Part shown: positions 1 to 9,342 of the stretch, piece by piece
Position numbering within the stretch: the first letter of the stretch is position 1
Layout: each line of letters begins with the position of its first letter
Assembly: GCA_028822935.1 (NCBI GenBank)
Contig: JAPKCM010000003.1
Span: forward strand, 90,759-154,758
DNA length: 64,000 nt
DNA from: Akkermansiaceae bacterium
GTDB taxonomy: Bacteria > Verrucomicrobiota > Verrucomicrobiia > Verrucomicrobiales > Akkermansiaceae
Direction of reading: 5' to 3'
The notes under the pieces: generated by a model
Database searches by the model: none
Told to the model about the DNA's origin: nothing
The model's input: the letters and a program-made list of their open reading frames with translations, nothing else
Program-made: the position numbers and the translations under genes

Positions 1-1
1 C

Positions 2-916
2 CCGCTGGGAAAATTGACTCTTCTTGCCTCAGCTCGCTCGGCTGGCCAGAAACTTACTTTCCGGGGTGAAGAAGTCACGATTCAGGAACTCACGAAGGAG
101 AGCTTCGGTGGGATCGACATCGCTCTCTTTTCGGCCGGCGGAGGAATCTCAGAGGAGTTTGGGCCAGTCGCTGCCAAAGCGGGATGCGTGGTCATCGATA
201 ATTCTTCGGCCTTTCGCATGGATCCGGACGTCCCTCTGGTGGTCCCCGAAATCAATCCCGAAGCGGCTGCCCATCATCCCCGGGGCATCATCGCCAATCC
301 GAACTGCTCGACTATCATCACCCTGATGGGGCTTTATCCTCTGCACCAAGCCTTCGGGCTTACAGGAATCATTGCCTCTACCTACCAAGCCGTGTCCGGA
401 AGTGGGGCGCAGGGGATTGCTGAACTCGAGGGCCAGATTAAAGCACTCGCCGACGGCAGCCCCATCGTCAAAAACATCTATCCTCACCAAATCGCGCACA
501 ACGTCATCCCCCACGTCGACCGATTCCTCGACGATGGATACACCAAGGAAGAACAGAAGATGCTCCACGAAGGACGCAAAATTCTTGGCCTTCCCGACCT
601 CAAGGTGACTTGCACCTGCGTCCGCGTTCCTGTGATGCGCTCCCATTCGATCTCCCTCACCGCTATTTTTGAAAAAACGCCCTCGGTTGCAGAAGCGCAA
701 GCCGCTTTTGCCAACACCCCGGGCATCCGTCTCGCCGATGATCCAGCCAAGGGCATTTATCCCACCCCACTTGATACCACCGGAAAAGACGACTGCCTCG
801 TCGGACGCATCCGCGAAGACCAGGTCCTCCCCAATGCTCTCGCAATCTGGGTCGTCGGAGACCAAGTAAAGAAAGGCGCCGCCTTAAATGCCGTGCAAAT
901 CGCTGAAATCCTCTAG
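2..916 (+). CDS. asd: aspartate-semialdehyde dehydrogenase, 5' end cut off by window edge
   Basis: Aspartate-semialdehyde dehydrogenase reduces aspartyl phosphate to aspartate semialdehyde in the cytoplasm, the branch point to lysine/diaminopimelate, threonine and methionine. The reading frame is already open at base 2, and the first visible residues (LTLLASARSAGQKL) match the region about 30 residues into the family, so the true start lies upstream. The catalytic cysteine sits in ANPNCST (codon at 305-307), and RVPVMRSHS further on is the conserved substrate-binding segment. About 305 residues are visible of a usual 330-340. The TTG at base 14 is not a real start. The next gene begins 113 bases downstream. 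Confidence 0.95.
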   Translation, partial: PLGKLTLLASARSAGQKLTFRGEEVTIQELTKESFGGIDIALFSAGGGISEEFGPVAAKAGCVVIDNSSAFRMDPDVPLVVPEINPEAAAHHPRGIIANPNCSTIITLMGLYPLHQAFGLTGIIASTYQAVSGSGAQGIAELEGQIKALADGSPIVKNIYPHQIAHNVIPHVDRFLDDGYTKEEQKMLHEGRKILGLPDLKVTCTCVRVPVMRSHSISLTAIFEKTPSVAEAQAAFANTPGIRLADDPAKGIYPTPLDTTGKDDCLVGRIREDQVLPNALAIWVVGDQVKKGAALNAVQIAEIL

Positions 917-1029
917 GCCTTCGTGCAATTCCCGGTGATTTTTTCTCCTAACCCCTCGTTAAAGAGCGGATGAGGCAGGTCTTGATTATCTAAGTTTTCT
1001 TAGACATTCTTAAAAAAGTCATCATTTTC

Positions 1030-3627
1030 ATGTCTAAGGAATCCGAAATCTCATCTTCGTTTATCGCTCCCAGTGTGGAAGAGCTCTCTCCGCTTTTTTC
1101 TGCCTACAGGATCGAAGGCTTCATCGCTCAAGGTGGAATGGGGGCTGTCTACAAGGCCAATCAGAAATCTCTCGATCGGCCTGTCGCAATCAAGATTCTT
1201 CCACGCGAGTTCGGCGACGACGCCCAATTTCGAGCATCCTTTGAAGCCGAGGCAAAAGCCATGGCTCGCCTCAATCACCCCAATTTAATTGGGGTTTACG
1301 ACTTTGGAGACGTCGATGGCATGCTCTTCATCATCATGGAATACGTTCAGGGAAAGGCCCTCTTTTATTCCATTCATAAAAAGGCAATTGATCCCACTAT
1401 CGCCATCAACCTGATCTGCAAGGTTTCGCGAGGTATCGCGCACGCGCACAAGGGCGGCATCCTTCATCGTGATATTAAGCCCGCTAACATCCTCCTTGAT
1501 ATCGATGCGGAACCCAAAGTGGGAGACTTCGGCCTGGCTCGTCCAATCAATGCCAAACGTGGAGAAGGCCTCGCCTTTGGAACACCGGGCTATACCGCTC
1601 CAGAGGTTTTCAATCATCAATACGACATCGATCAGCGCTCCGACATTTTCTCGGTAGGAGCCATGCTCTTCGAACTCATCAAAGGACGGGCTCCGGAAAG
1701 TAACTCTACGAGCATGAAGACCGGACTCGACACCCGACTCGACGCGATCTTGTCAAAAGCGACCCATCCCGACCCGAACCAACGCCACAAAGATGTCGAC
1801 CAATTGGCCGATCAACTCGAAGCGCTGGCCCCAAAACTATCTGGCCCTCGATTCGCCACCGCGGAACGCCCCACTTCCGCCTCCCCCCAGGCGCCCATCA
1901 CTCAGCTCAAGAGTTCCAAATCATCTCCGGTTCCCGCTCTCATAGTCATCGCACTTCTCCTTGGAGGCGGTGCCTTCGCGCTCTTTAAGGGCCTGAACGA
2001 GGACGAGCCAGAAACAATCACGCCTAAGACTCCCGAAAAGCCGATCGTCGACAAAAAATCTTCCAAGCCCAAGAAGGATCCTAAAAAGGACCGTCAAAAA
2101 CCAAAGGTTGCGAAAAACAATCCCAAACCTTCTCCAAAACCCAAGCCGGATCCCGATCCGGTCGTCACGCGCGAGAAGCCTCTCGATTCTCTCCTTCGTT
2201 TGCAGGGTGCTCTTGCTGCGGGAAAACTTGGAGAGCTCCCGGTCGGCGCGATCAAGCGGGGTGACTCCGCTTTTTTCCTCTATCGCCCTTCGAAGACTTG
2301 GCCTGAAGCACAAGCCCTTGCCGAGAACTTTGGCGCCTCGCTCGCCTCGGCGAAGAATAGCGACGATCTCCGTTTTTTCCGTAATTCTTTCAAATCAGAA
2401 AAAACCGTCTGGCTGGGAGCCTCAGATTCTGGCGTAGAAGGAAAATGGTATTGGATGGACGGTGAACCCGTTTCGGAATCCTTCTGGGCAAAAGCCTCGC
2501 CTGACAACGATCCGGAAGCCGCACGCTTTGGCGAGGACTTTGCAGGACTGACCTCGAATGGAATCGAAGATTTCAGCGGCACCGGAAAATGCCCCGCTAT
2601 TTTTGAATGGACGCTCACCGAGCCTAATCCTGGCTCTCTCGATGCCCAGCTCGCACGCACAGCAGCAAGCCTCGCAACCAAGTCCCCTCCGATCTTTCCT
2701 GCCTCAGCCTTCGAGTTCAATGGCTCACGCTACCTTCTCCTGAAACGAAAGCTGAATTATGAAGATGCCTCCCAAGTTGCCACTCAAGCTGGAGGCCACC
2801 TCGCTGTTCCCTCCTCGCAAGAAGAAGCTAATCATTTTGTGAGCCTCATGAACGCCACCCTCAAAGAGGATGAATCCTGCTGGTTCGGTGGCCGTCGCAG
2901 CGAAAAAGACTCTGAAATTTGGGAAACTCCCACGGCAGAGGCCTTCGCCTTCCACAAATGGCTTCCTGATAATCCCGACTACAGCCACGGAAAAGAGTCC
3001 GCTCTTGAATACGCTCACGCCACTTGGGCCGGAAAGAAGGGCTTCAACGATAGAGTTCCTGAAGATGCCATTTCATATACCCTGATCGAATGGTCTCACC
3101 CCGACCTCCGCAACATGGCTCCCGTCGCGGCAGATCTCAGCCCCATTCTGGAGAAAATCGAAGTCATCAGGACGGCCATTCGTGATCGTCATAACCGGGA
3201 CTACGAACGCTACCGCCGGAAAAAGAATAAAATCATTTCCGATTGGGTGAAAAATTCCATCAAGCGGATTGAACTCGATCGAACTTTTCCCGACGCCCTC
3301 AAGGCTCCCGTCATCGCGACACTTAAGGGATACGACAAAAAGCACGTGCTTCCGAAAGATCTTCCTCCGGGAGCCCCTAGTAAGATCCAACGAACTTTCA
3401 AAGAGGCCAAAGCAGATATTTTGGAACTCTGGGAAGAATACGAAGAAGAATACGATGAAGCCAAGGCCGACTACATTGAAGCACTCACTAGAGCGATGAA
3501 AACAGCCCTATCCCAGGGCGACGCGACCTTCCCCAAGTTCTGCCAAAAGGAAATCGATGCCCTTGAAGAAAAAGGCCGTTTTGGAAAGATCCTCGCTGGA
3601 AAAGACGTTGTTGCCCTTCCTGAATAA
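1030..3627 (+). CDS. membrane Ser/Thr protein kinase with two extracytoplasmic C-type-lectin-like domains
   Basis: This 865-residue protein has an N-terminal Hanks-type kinase domain at about 27-270. All key residues are present: glycine loop QGGMGAVY, ATP lysine K55 in VAIK, HRD catalytic loop at 146-148 and DFG at 166-168. One transmembrane segment lies at about 302-320, followed by a Lys/Pro-rich linker. Two C-type-lectin-like folds follow at about 405-527 and 550-690, recognisable by the spaced W, LA, WLG and W.W.DG pattern but without the usual cysteines. The tail beyond 700 is strongly charged and probably helical. With the kinase inside and the lectin folds outside, it is likely a receptor that phosphorylates cytoplasmic proteins in response to a surface ligand. 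Ligand and targets are unknown. It stands alone between asd and uvrA. Confidence 0.85.
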   Translation: MSKESEISSSFIAPSVEELSPLFSAYRIEGFIAQGGMGAVYKANQKSLDRPVAIKILPREFGDDAQFRASFEAEAKAMARLNHPNLIGVYDFGDVDGMLFIIMEYVQGKALFYSIHKKAIDPTIAINLICKVSRGIAHAHKGGILHRDIKPANILLDIDAEPKVGDFGLARPINAKRGEGLAFGTPGYTAPEVFNHQYDIDQRSDIFSVGAMLFELIKGRAPESNSTSMKTGLDTRLDAILSKATHPDPNQRHKDVDQLADQLEALAPKLSGPRFATAERPTSASPQAPITQLKSSKSSPVPALIVIALLLGGGAFALFKGLNEDEPETITPKTPEKPIVDKKSSKPKKDPKKDRQKPKVAKNNPKPSPKPKPDPDPVVTREKPLDSLLRLQGALAAGKLGELPVGAIKRGDSAFFLYRPSKTWPEAQALAENFGASLASAKNSDDLRFFRNSFKSEKTVWLGASDSGVEGKWYWMDGEPVSESFWAKASPDNDPEAARFGEDFAGLTSNGIEDFSGTGKCPAIFEWTLTEPNPGSLDAQLARTAASLATKSPPIFPASAFEFNGSRYLLLKRKLNYEDASQVATQAGGHLAVPSSQEEANHFVSLMNATLKEDESCWFGGRRSEKDSEIWETPTAEAFAFHKWLPDNPDYSHGKESALEYAHATWAGKKGFNDRVPEDAISYTLIEWSHPDLRNMAPVAADLSPILEKIEVIRTAIRDRHNRDYERYRRKKNKIISDWVKNSIKRIELDRTFPDALKAPVIATLKGYDKKHVLPKDLPPGAPSKIQRTFKEAKADILELWEEYEEEYDEAKADYIEALTRAMKTALSQGDATFPKFCQKEIDALEEKGRFGKILAGKDVVALPE

Positions 3628-3668
3628 GGACCGCTTGCGCACTCCGGCTGCCGCGCTAGTTTCGGGGC

Positions 3669-6600
3669 GTGCCGAAGAAAGCTGCTAAGAAAAAGACTGC
3701 CTCCGCAAACAAGCGCGTCGAAAAAAACGCCATTCGGATCCACGGCGCCCGGCAGCACAACCTCAAGAGCCTCGATCTTGAGATCCCTGTTGGCGAACTC
3801 ACCGTCATCACCGGCCCCTCAGGCTCCGGCAAATCCTCCCTCGCCTTTCACACGCTCTATGCGGAAGGCCAGCGACGCTACGTCGAGACATTTTCCCCCT
3901 ACGTGCGGCAGTTTTTCGACCGTATGGACAAGCCGGAAGTCGACCGAATCGATGGCATCCCTCCCGCCATCGCGATCGAGCAAAAAAACACCATCCGCAC
4001 CACCCGCTCGACCGTCGGCACCCTCACCGAGGTCAACGACTACCTCAAACTCCTCTACCCCCGTCTTGCCACCGGCTATCACCCCGCCACCGGTGAGCCA
4101 GTCCAGCCGGATTCGCCGGACTCCATCCTCACTTGGTGCGAAAAAAACTTCGCCGATGACACCATTCTCATCCTCTTTCCCATCCCGATTCCCCAGGACA
4201 CCGCTCCCGAAGAACTCTTCCCCTTCCTAAACTCGCAGGCCTATCTCCGCATTCTCTTGGATGGCGAAATCATCCGCACCGATTCCCCTCCCAAGCTCAA
4301 AAAACTCCCCACCGAAGTCCTCATCATCCAAGATCGGATCAAGGTCTCCCCCCGCAACCGCGCCCGCCTCACCGAAGCCGCCGAAAATTCCCTCCGCCTC
4401 GGAAAAGGCAAAGCCATCGTTCAAAGTTCAGATCTCACTGTTCCCAGTTCAGAGTTCACCTCCTCCTGGGCCCCCCTCCGTCAACCCACCTCTTCTCTCT
4501 TCTCCTTCAATTCCCCTCTCGGTGCCTGCCAAAGTTGCCGAGGCTTCGGACGCATCGTCGGAATCGATCTCGAGAAGGCCGTCCCAAATCACCTCCTCTC
4601 GCTCAAGCAAGGCGCTATCAAACCATTCACCGGGGAACGCGGGGAACAGAGCCAGCAGGACCTCCTCAAGGCCTGCAAGGAAGCGCAAATAGATCCCAAA
4701 ATTCCCTGGAACAAACTCAGCCCGAAGCAGCAACATTGGGTCAAGTATGGCGAGCGCAGTCCGAAATCTTCCCTCACTTCTCTGGAGCAATCAGAGTCCC
4801 TTTGGAGCGAAAGCCGATGGTATGGCATCCAGGGCTTCTTCGATTGGCTCGAAACAAAAGCCTACAAGATGCACGTCCGCGTCTTCCTCGCCCGCTACCG
4901 TGCTTATACCACCTGCCCCGACTGCCAAGGCAGCCGACTCCAGCCCGACGCCCTTCATTTTAAAATCCTCGGCAAAACGCTCCCCGAGCTTTGGCACATC
5001 CCCCTCGATCAACTCATCTTCTTCTTCGACAGCGTCGCCAGCACCCACGCCCCTCTCGATAAATCCTGCGAGCTCGTCCACCACGAAATCACTTCCCGTT
5101 TAAAATACCTCAACGAAGTAGGCCTCGGCTACCTCACTCTCGATCGACCCGCCCGGACGCTCAGTGGCGGAGAAATCGCCCGCGTCAATCTCACCACCTG
5201 CCTCGGCTCCGCGCTCACTCACACCCTCTTCGTTTTGGATGAGCCCACCGTGGGACTGCATCACCGCGACATCAACCGCCTCACCAAGGTGATGCACGCG
5301 CTCCGCGATAAGGGGAACACCCTCGTTGTCGTCGAGCATGATGAAGCCGTCATGCGCGAGGCCGACAACCTCATCGACATGGGCCCACATGCTGGCGAAG
5401 GCGGCGGCTCCATCGTGGCAGAGACCTCCGGCGCCCCTCCCAAATCAGCCCTCAAAAAATTCCCCCAATCCAACACCCTCCCCTACCTCCTTGGCCAAAG
5501 GACGATTCCTGTTCCGAAAAAATACCGTAAGCCCAAGGCCCATCTTAAAATCTCGCGCGCCTCGGCAAACAACATCGAAGAACTAGAGGTCGATCTTCCC
5601 CTCGGCGTCTTCGTCGCTCTCACTGGCGTCTCTGGATCGGGCAAGTCCACCCTCGCTCACCCCATCATTTACAACAACCTCGCGCGCCATTTCGGCATCG
5701 TCACTGATGAGGCACCCGCCGCTGCTAAGATCGAGAATATCGAGGAACTTAATGGCGTCCAACTCATCGACCAATCACCTCTCTCCCGTACTCCAAGGTC
5801 GACTCCGGCCGTCCTCCTCGGGGCCTTTGAGCATCTCCGGATTCTTCTCTCACTCACACCCGCTGCCAAGATTCGCGAACTCACGCCCGGCTACTTTTCC
5901 TTCAACTCCGGTCCCGGTCGCTGTCAGCGCTGCTCCGGAAATGGTTTCGAAAAAGTAGAGATGCAGTTCCTCTCCGATCTCTACCTCACCTGCCCCGAGT
6001 GCAGCGGCTCCCGCTTCACGCGCGCCGCCCAGGAAATCAAATTCCACGGCAAGTCAGTCACCGACCTCCTCCGCTGCACCTCGACCGAGGCCATCGGTTT
6101 CCTCGACACCGTGAAGCCCGCTTCGCGGAAAGAAGAACTCCTCATTTCCAAAATCCGCTTCGCTCTCCAGCCCCTCATCGACACCGGACTCGGCTACCTC
6201 CGCCTCGGACAGCCCCTCAACACCCTCTCCGGCGGTGAAGCCCAACGGCTCAAACTTTGCCAACTTCTCACGAGCACCAAAGGAAGCATCAACAGCCTCC
6301 TCATCCTCGATGAGCCCACCACCGGGCTCCACTTCGTCGACATCGAGCGCCTCCTCACGATCTTCCATCGCCTCGCCGATGCGGGCTATTCCCTCCTGGT
6401 CATCGAGCACCAACTCGACGTCATCCGCAATGCCGACCACGTCATCGAACTCGGCCCCGAAGCCGGAATCAACGGCGGTCAGGTCATCTTCGAAGGAACC
6501 CCGAAAGAACTCGCCAAAGCGAAAACCCACACTGCCCAAGCCGCGGCCGCGATCTCCGGTCGCGTTGCCAAGAAAGCTCCAAAAAAGAAGCAACCTCATT

Positions 6601-9263
6601 TCAGATCTCAAATCTCTCTTCACGGTCTCCGACATCACAACCTCAAAAACATCTCCCTCGATATCCCACTCCACGAGTTCGTTGTCATCTCCGGTCTTTC
6701 TGGCTCCGGGAAATCGACCCTCGCCTTCGACGTCCTGTTCGCCGAAGGACAGCGCCGCTTTCTCGACTCGATGTCTCCCTACGCCCGCCAGTTTGCGAGC
6801 CAATTGGAAAAGCCGGACCTCGACCATATCGAAGGCCTCCCACCCACTGTCGCCATCGAGCAGCGCATTTCCCGTGGCGGCGGAAAATCTACCGTCGGAA
6901 CCGTCACCGAGATCTTCCATTTCCTCCGACTCCTCTTTGCCAAAGTGGGCATCCAGCACTGTCCGCAGTCAGGTGAGGCCGTCGTATCACAAACCCCGGA
7001 AGCGATCGGAAACCAACTCGGCAAGCTCCTCAAAAAACACAAAACCCTCAAGCTTCTCTCGCCCGTCCTCCGCGGCCGAAAAGGCTTCCACAAGGAATAC
7101 GCCCAAGCCGCAGCGAAGGCCAACCTCAAGGAAATGTTCATCGATGGTGCCCTCATCCAAACCGAGGACTTCCAACCCCTCGCGCGCCACAAGGCCCACG
7201 ACATCGACTTCGTCATCGCCGAGATCTCCAAAGGTGACAAAGACATCAACGGACACCTAGCCACCGCCCTCCAATATGGCAAAGGCACCTTCCGGGTCCT
7301 CCCCGACTCTCAAGGTTCAAATCTCAAATCTCAAAACTCAGATCTCAAAACCTTCTCCACTGCCCGCGTCTCCCCCACCACCGGCGAATCCTTCGAAGCG
7401 CTCGACCCCCACCACTTCTCCTTCAACTCTCCTCGCGGATGGTGCAAAACCTGCCGCGGCTACGGTCACATCACCTCTGGCTCCCTTGATATAAAGAGCT
7501 TCAATTCAGAAGCCGAAGCCGAGATCCACGAAGAAAAAAAAGTCGCCAAAGCCGACCCCGATGAAATACGCACCTGCCCCGATTGCCACGGCGCGCGTCT
7601 TCGCGAGTCCAGCTGCCACGTCCTTCTTCCTGGAGTCGAAATCAGCCTTCCCGCCCTCTCAGCCCTCACCGTAAAAGACGGCCTCAATCTCATTAAGATT
7701 CTCAAATTCAAAGGGCGCGACCATCTCGTCGCCCGCGACATCATCCCCGAAATCGTCCAGCGTCTCGAATTCCTCGATCACGTCGGCCTCGGCTACCTCC
7801 AACTCGATCGCTCCGCCACCACCCTCTCCGGCGGCGAGTCCCAGCGCATTCGCCTGGCCGCCCAACTCGGATCGAACCTTCAAGGCGTTCTCTACATTCT
7901 CGACGAACCCACCATCGGACTCCACCCACGCGACAACGCCGCCCTTCTGAAAACTCTCCAAGCGCTCAAGGCAAAAGGCAACTCGCTCATTCTCGTCGAG
8001 CACGATGAAGACACCATCAAAGCCGCCACCCACCTCATCGACCTCGGTCCCGGCGCTGGAGTCGAAGGCGGCGAAGTCGTCTTCGAAGGCAACGTTCAAC
8101 GCTCAGAGTTCAACGTTCAGAGTTTAGCGTTCAAATCTTCCCCCACTATCCAAGCCCTCAAAAACCCGCTCATCCACCCCTCACGCGGCGAACGACGCAA
8201 AATCCTTAAAGCGAAGAAGAACTGGCTCGAGCTCAAAGGCTGCACCATCAACAACCTGAAGAATCTCGACGTAAAGATCCCCCTTGGCCGCCTCACCGTT
8301 CTCACCGGCGTCTCGGGATCTGGAAAATCCTCACTCATGCGGGGCTGCCTCTCCGTGGCCGCGACCTCCGGTCGCGAAGCCAAAAAGTCATCTCAGACCG
8401 TCCAACTCCCCTATCAAAAAGCAAGCGGTTTCGATACCTTCAAGTATCGCTACGAAGTCGACCAAACTCCAATCGGCAAAACCTCCCGCTCCTGCCCCGC
8501 CACTTACGTCAAACTCTTCGACCACATCCGCGCCCTCTATGCCCAGCTTCCCGAAGCGCGCATGCGCGGCTACACCGCCTCCCGCTTCTCCTTCAATAAC
8601 AAAGAAGGCCAATGCCCCGAGTGCAGGGGCAACGGACGCATCAAGCTCGAGATGGACTTCCTCCCGACGACTTGGATCGATTGCGAAGCCTGCCACGGCG
8701 ACCGCTACAATTCCGCGACCCTCGAAATCCGCTACAACGGCCTGAGCATCGGAGACGTCCTCAATCTCAATATCAAAACCGCGGCCGAGTTCTTCGACGC
8801 CCACCCCAAGCTTCAAAAACCCCTCTCCCTCCTCGCCGAAACCGGCCTCGGCTACCTCACCCTCGGCCAACCCAGCCCCACCGTTTCCGGCGGCGAAGCG
8901 CAGCGACTCAAGCTCGTCACGCAACTCACCAAAGGTCGCCCCAAGATCACCGACGTCGGCCCCATCAATACGAATCTCTATCTCATCGAAGAGCCCACCA
9001 TCGGACTCCACCAACAAGACGTCGCCCGTCTCACCGACGTCCTCCATCGACTCGTCGACGAAGGCCACACCGTCGTCGTCATCGAGCACCACATGGACCT
9101 CGCGGCGGAAGCCGACTACCTCATCGACCTCGGCCCCGAAGCCGGCCCCGCAGGCGGCCAAATCATCGCCCAAGGCACGCCGGAAGAAGTGGCCAAAAAT
9201 AAAAAATCCGTCACCGCTCCTTTCATCAAAGCAGTGCTAACAAATTCCTACTACCAACAATGA
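3669..9263 (+). CDS. uvrA: double-length UvrA excinuclease subunit with four ABC lobes
   Basis: UvrA recognises DNA damage in nucleotide excision repair. Normal UvrA has two ABC modules in about 940 residues. This 1,864-residue protein has four, as two UvrA copies in tandem, starting at a GTG. Walker A motifs begin near residues 48, 653, 1009 and 1547 ([36 protein letters not shown]). Each lobe has a CxxC zinc-binding pair and an LSGGE-like signature. Lobe 1 reads [11 protein letters not shown] instead of the usual E(A/S)QR form, and lobe 4 has EEPT where the Walker B normally has DEPT. Long UvrA proteins of this type are known in Verrucomicrobia and Planctomycetes. Five short repeat-like stretches are embedded in frame in variable linkers (separate entries). 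It converges on the next gene. Confidence 0.93.
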   Translation: MPKKAAKKKTASANKRVEKNAIRIHGARQHNLKSLDLEIPVGELTVITGPSGSGKSSLAFHTLYAEGQRRYVETFSPYVRQFFDRMDKPEVDRIDGIPPAIAIEQKNTIRTTRSTVGTLTEVNDYLKLLYPRLATGYHPATGEPVQPDSPDSILTWCEKNFADDTILILFPIPIPQDTAPEELFPFLNSQAYLRILLDGEIIRTDSPPKLKKLPTEVLIIQDRIKVSPRNRARLTEAAENSLRLGKGKAIVQSSDLTVPSSEFTSSWAPLRQPTSSLFSFNSPLGACQSCRGFGRIVGIDLEKAVPNHLLSLKQGAIKPFTGERGEQSQQDLLKACKEAQIDPKIPWNKLSPKQQHWVKYGERSPKSSLTSLEQSESLWSESRWYGIQGFFDWLETKAYKMHVRVFLARYRAYTTCPDCQGSRLQPDALHFKILGKTLPELWHIPLDQLIFFFDSVASTHAPLDKSCELVHHEITSRLKYLNEVGLGYLTLDRPARTLSGGEIARVNLTTCLGSALTHTLFVLDEPTVGLHHRDINRLTKVMHALRDKGNTLVVVEHDEAVMREADNLIDMGPHAGEGGGSIVAETSGAPPKSALKKFPQSNTLPYLLGQRTIPVPKKYRKPKAHLKISRASANNIEELEVDLPLGVFVALTGVSGSGKSTLAHPIIYNNLARHFGIVTDEAPAAAKIENIEELNGVQLIDQSPLSRTPRSTPAVLLGAFEHLRILLSLTPAAKIRELTPGYFSFNSGPGRCQRCSGNGFEKVEMQFLSDLYLTCPECSGSRFTRAAQEIKFHGKSVTDLLRCTSTEAIGFLDTVKPASRKEELLISKIRFALQPLIDTGLGYLRLGQPLNTLSGGEAQRLKLCQLLTSTKGSINSLLILDEPTTGLHFVDIERLLTIFHRLADAGYSLLVIEHQLDVIRNADHVIELGPEAGINGGQVIFEGTPKELAKAKTHTAQAAAAISGRVAKKAPKKKQPHFRSQISLHGLRHHNLKNISLDIPLHEFVVISGLSGSGKSTLAFDVLFAEGQRRFLDSMSPYARQFASQLEKPDLDHIEGLPPTVAIEQRISRGGGKSTVGTVTEIFHFLRLLFAKVGIQHCPQSGEAVVSQTPEAIGNQLGKLLKKHKTLKLLSPVLRGRKGFHKEYAQAAAKANLKEMFIDGALIQTEDFQPLARHKAHDIDFVIAEISKGDKDINGHLATALQYGKGTFRVLPDSQGSNLKSQNSDLKTFSTARVSPTTGESFEALDPHHFSFNSPRGWCKTCRGYGHITSGSLDIKSFNSEAEAEIHEEKKVAKADPDEIRTCPDCHGARLRESSCHVLLPGVEISLPALSALTVKDGLNLIKILKFKGRDHLVARDIIPEIVQRLEFLDHVGLGYLQLDRSATTLSGGESQRIRLAAQLGSNLQGVLYILDEPTIGLHPRDNAALLKTLQALKAKGNSLILVEHDEDTIKAATHLIDLGPGAGVEGGEVVFEGNVQRSEFNVQSLAFKSSPTIQALKNPLIHPSRGERRKILKAKKNWLELKGCTINNLKNLDVKIPLGRLTVLTGVSGSGKSSLMRGCLSVAATSGREAKKSSQTVQLPYQKASGFDTFKYRYEVDQTPIGKTSRSCPATYVKLFDHIRALYAQLPEARMRGYTASRFSFNNKEGQCPECRGNGRIKLEMDFLPTTWIDCEACHGDRYNSATLEIRYNGLSIGDVLNLNIKTAAEFFDAHPKLQKPLSLLAETGLGYLTLGQPSPTVSGGEAQRLKLVTQLTKGRPKITDVGPINTNLYLIEEPTIGLHQQDVARLTDVLHRLVDEGHTVVVIEHHMDLAAEADYLIDLGPEAGPAGGQIIAQGTPEEVAKNKKSVTAPFIKAVLTNSYYQQ
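4418..4467 (+). repeat. TCA-rich short repeat embedded in uvrA, copy 1
   Basis: This stretch is built from variants of GTTCAAAGTTCAGA, GTTCAGAGTTCA and CAGTTCAGAG. It is much less GC-rich than its surroundings and encodes a Ser-rich linker ([13 protein letters not shown]) in the first lobe. It resembles copies at 6598, 7308 and 8090 in the same gene. Confidence 0.5.
6545..6564 (+). repeat. in-frame palindromic element in uvrA, copy A
   Basis: The 20 bases GGCCGCGATCTCCGGTCGCG match the element at 8357 in 19 of 20 positions. The core can form a GCGA(T/C)C-TCC-GGTCGC hairpin. The flanks encode [11 protein letters not shown], a linker between the two UvrA halves. Confidence 0.5.
6598..6619 (+). 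repeat. TCA-rich short repeat embedded in uvrA, copy 2
   Basis: The short stretch TTTCAGATCTCAAATCTC shares the CAGATCTCAAA unit with copies 1 and 3. It lies in the linker joining the two UvrA halves, directly after the palindromic element. Confidence 0.4.
7308..7352 (+). repeat. TCA-rich short repeat embedded in uvrA, copy 3
   Basis: Several CAAATCTCAAATCTCAAA and CTCAGATCTCAAA units follow one another and encode [14 protein letters not shown]. The stretch sits just before the zinc-binding segment of the third lobe. The local bias towards A, T and C contrasts with the surrounding coding sequence. Confidence 0.5.
8090..8140 (+). repeat. TCA-rich short repeat embedded in uvrA, copy 4
   Basis: Three to four AACGTTCA(A/G)(C/A)G-type units and one GTTCAGAGTT unit encode [18 protein letters not shown]. 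They lie between the third lobe and the start of the fourth, again at a linker. Confidence 0.5.
8357..8376 (+). repeat. in-frame palindromic element in uvrA, copy B
   Basis: GGCCGCGACCTCCGGTCGCG differs from the copy at 6545 in one base and has the perfect inverted repeat GCGACC-TCC-GGTCGC. It encodes [11 protein letters not shown], shortly after the fourth Walker A motif. Confidence 0.5.
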
Positions 9264-9294
9264 AGAGAATTAGGTTCACGTTAATCCCCTTACA

Positions 9295-9339
9295 ACAGGC
9301 GCGTGAACGCGCTCGAATAGGTCACGCCTCCGGGCCTGT
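9295..9339. terminator. possible bidirectional hairpin between convergent genes
   Basis: An outer stem ACAGGC/GCCTGT and an inner stem GCGTGA/TCACGC can form one extended hairpin between the convergent uvrA and CRTAC1-like genes. The left side is continuous and the right side has a 6-base bulge. There is no clear T-run on either side, so terminator activity is a guess. Confidence 0.25.
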
Positions 9340-9342
9340 GCC

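Noticed and set aside
8388..9173. 261-codon minus-strand frame within uvrA
   Set aside because: The fourth UvrA lobe on the plus strand is unmistakable; the opposite frame is low in complexity and rich in Gly, Glu, Asp and Val.
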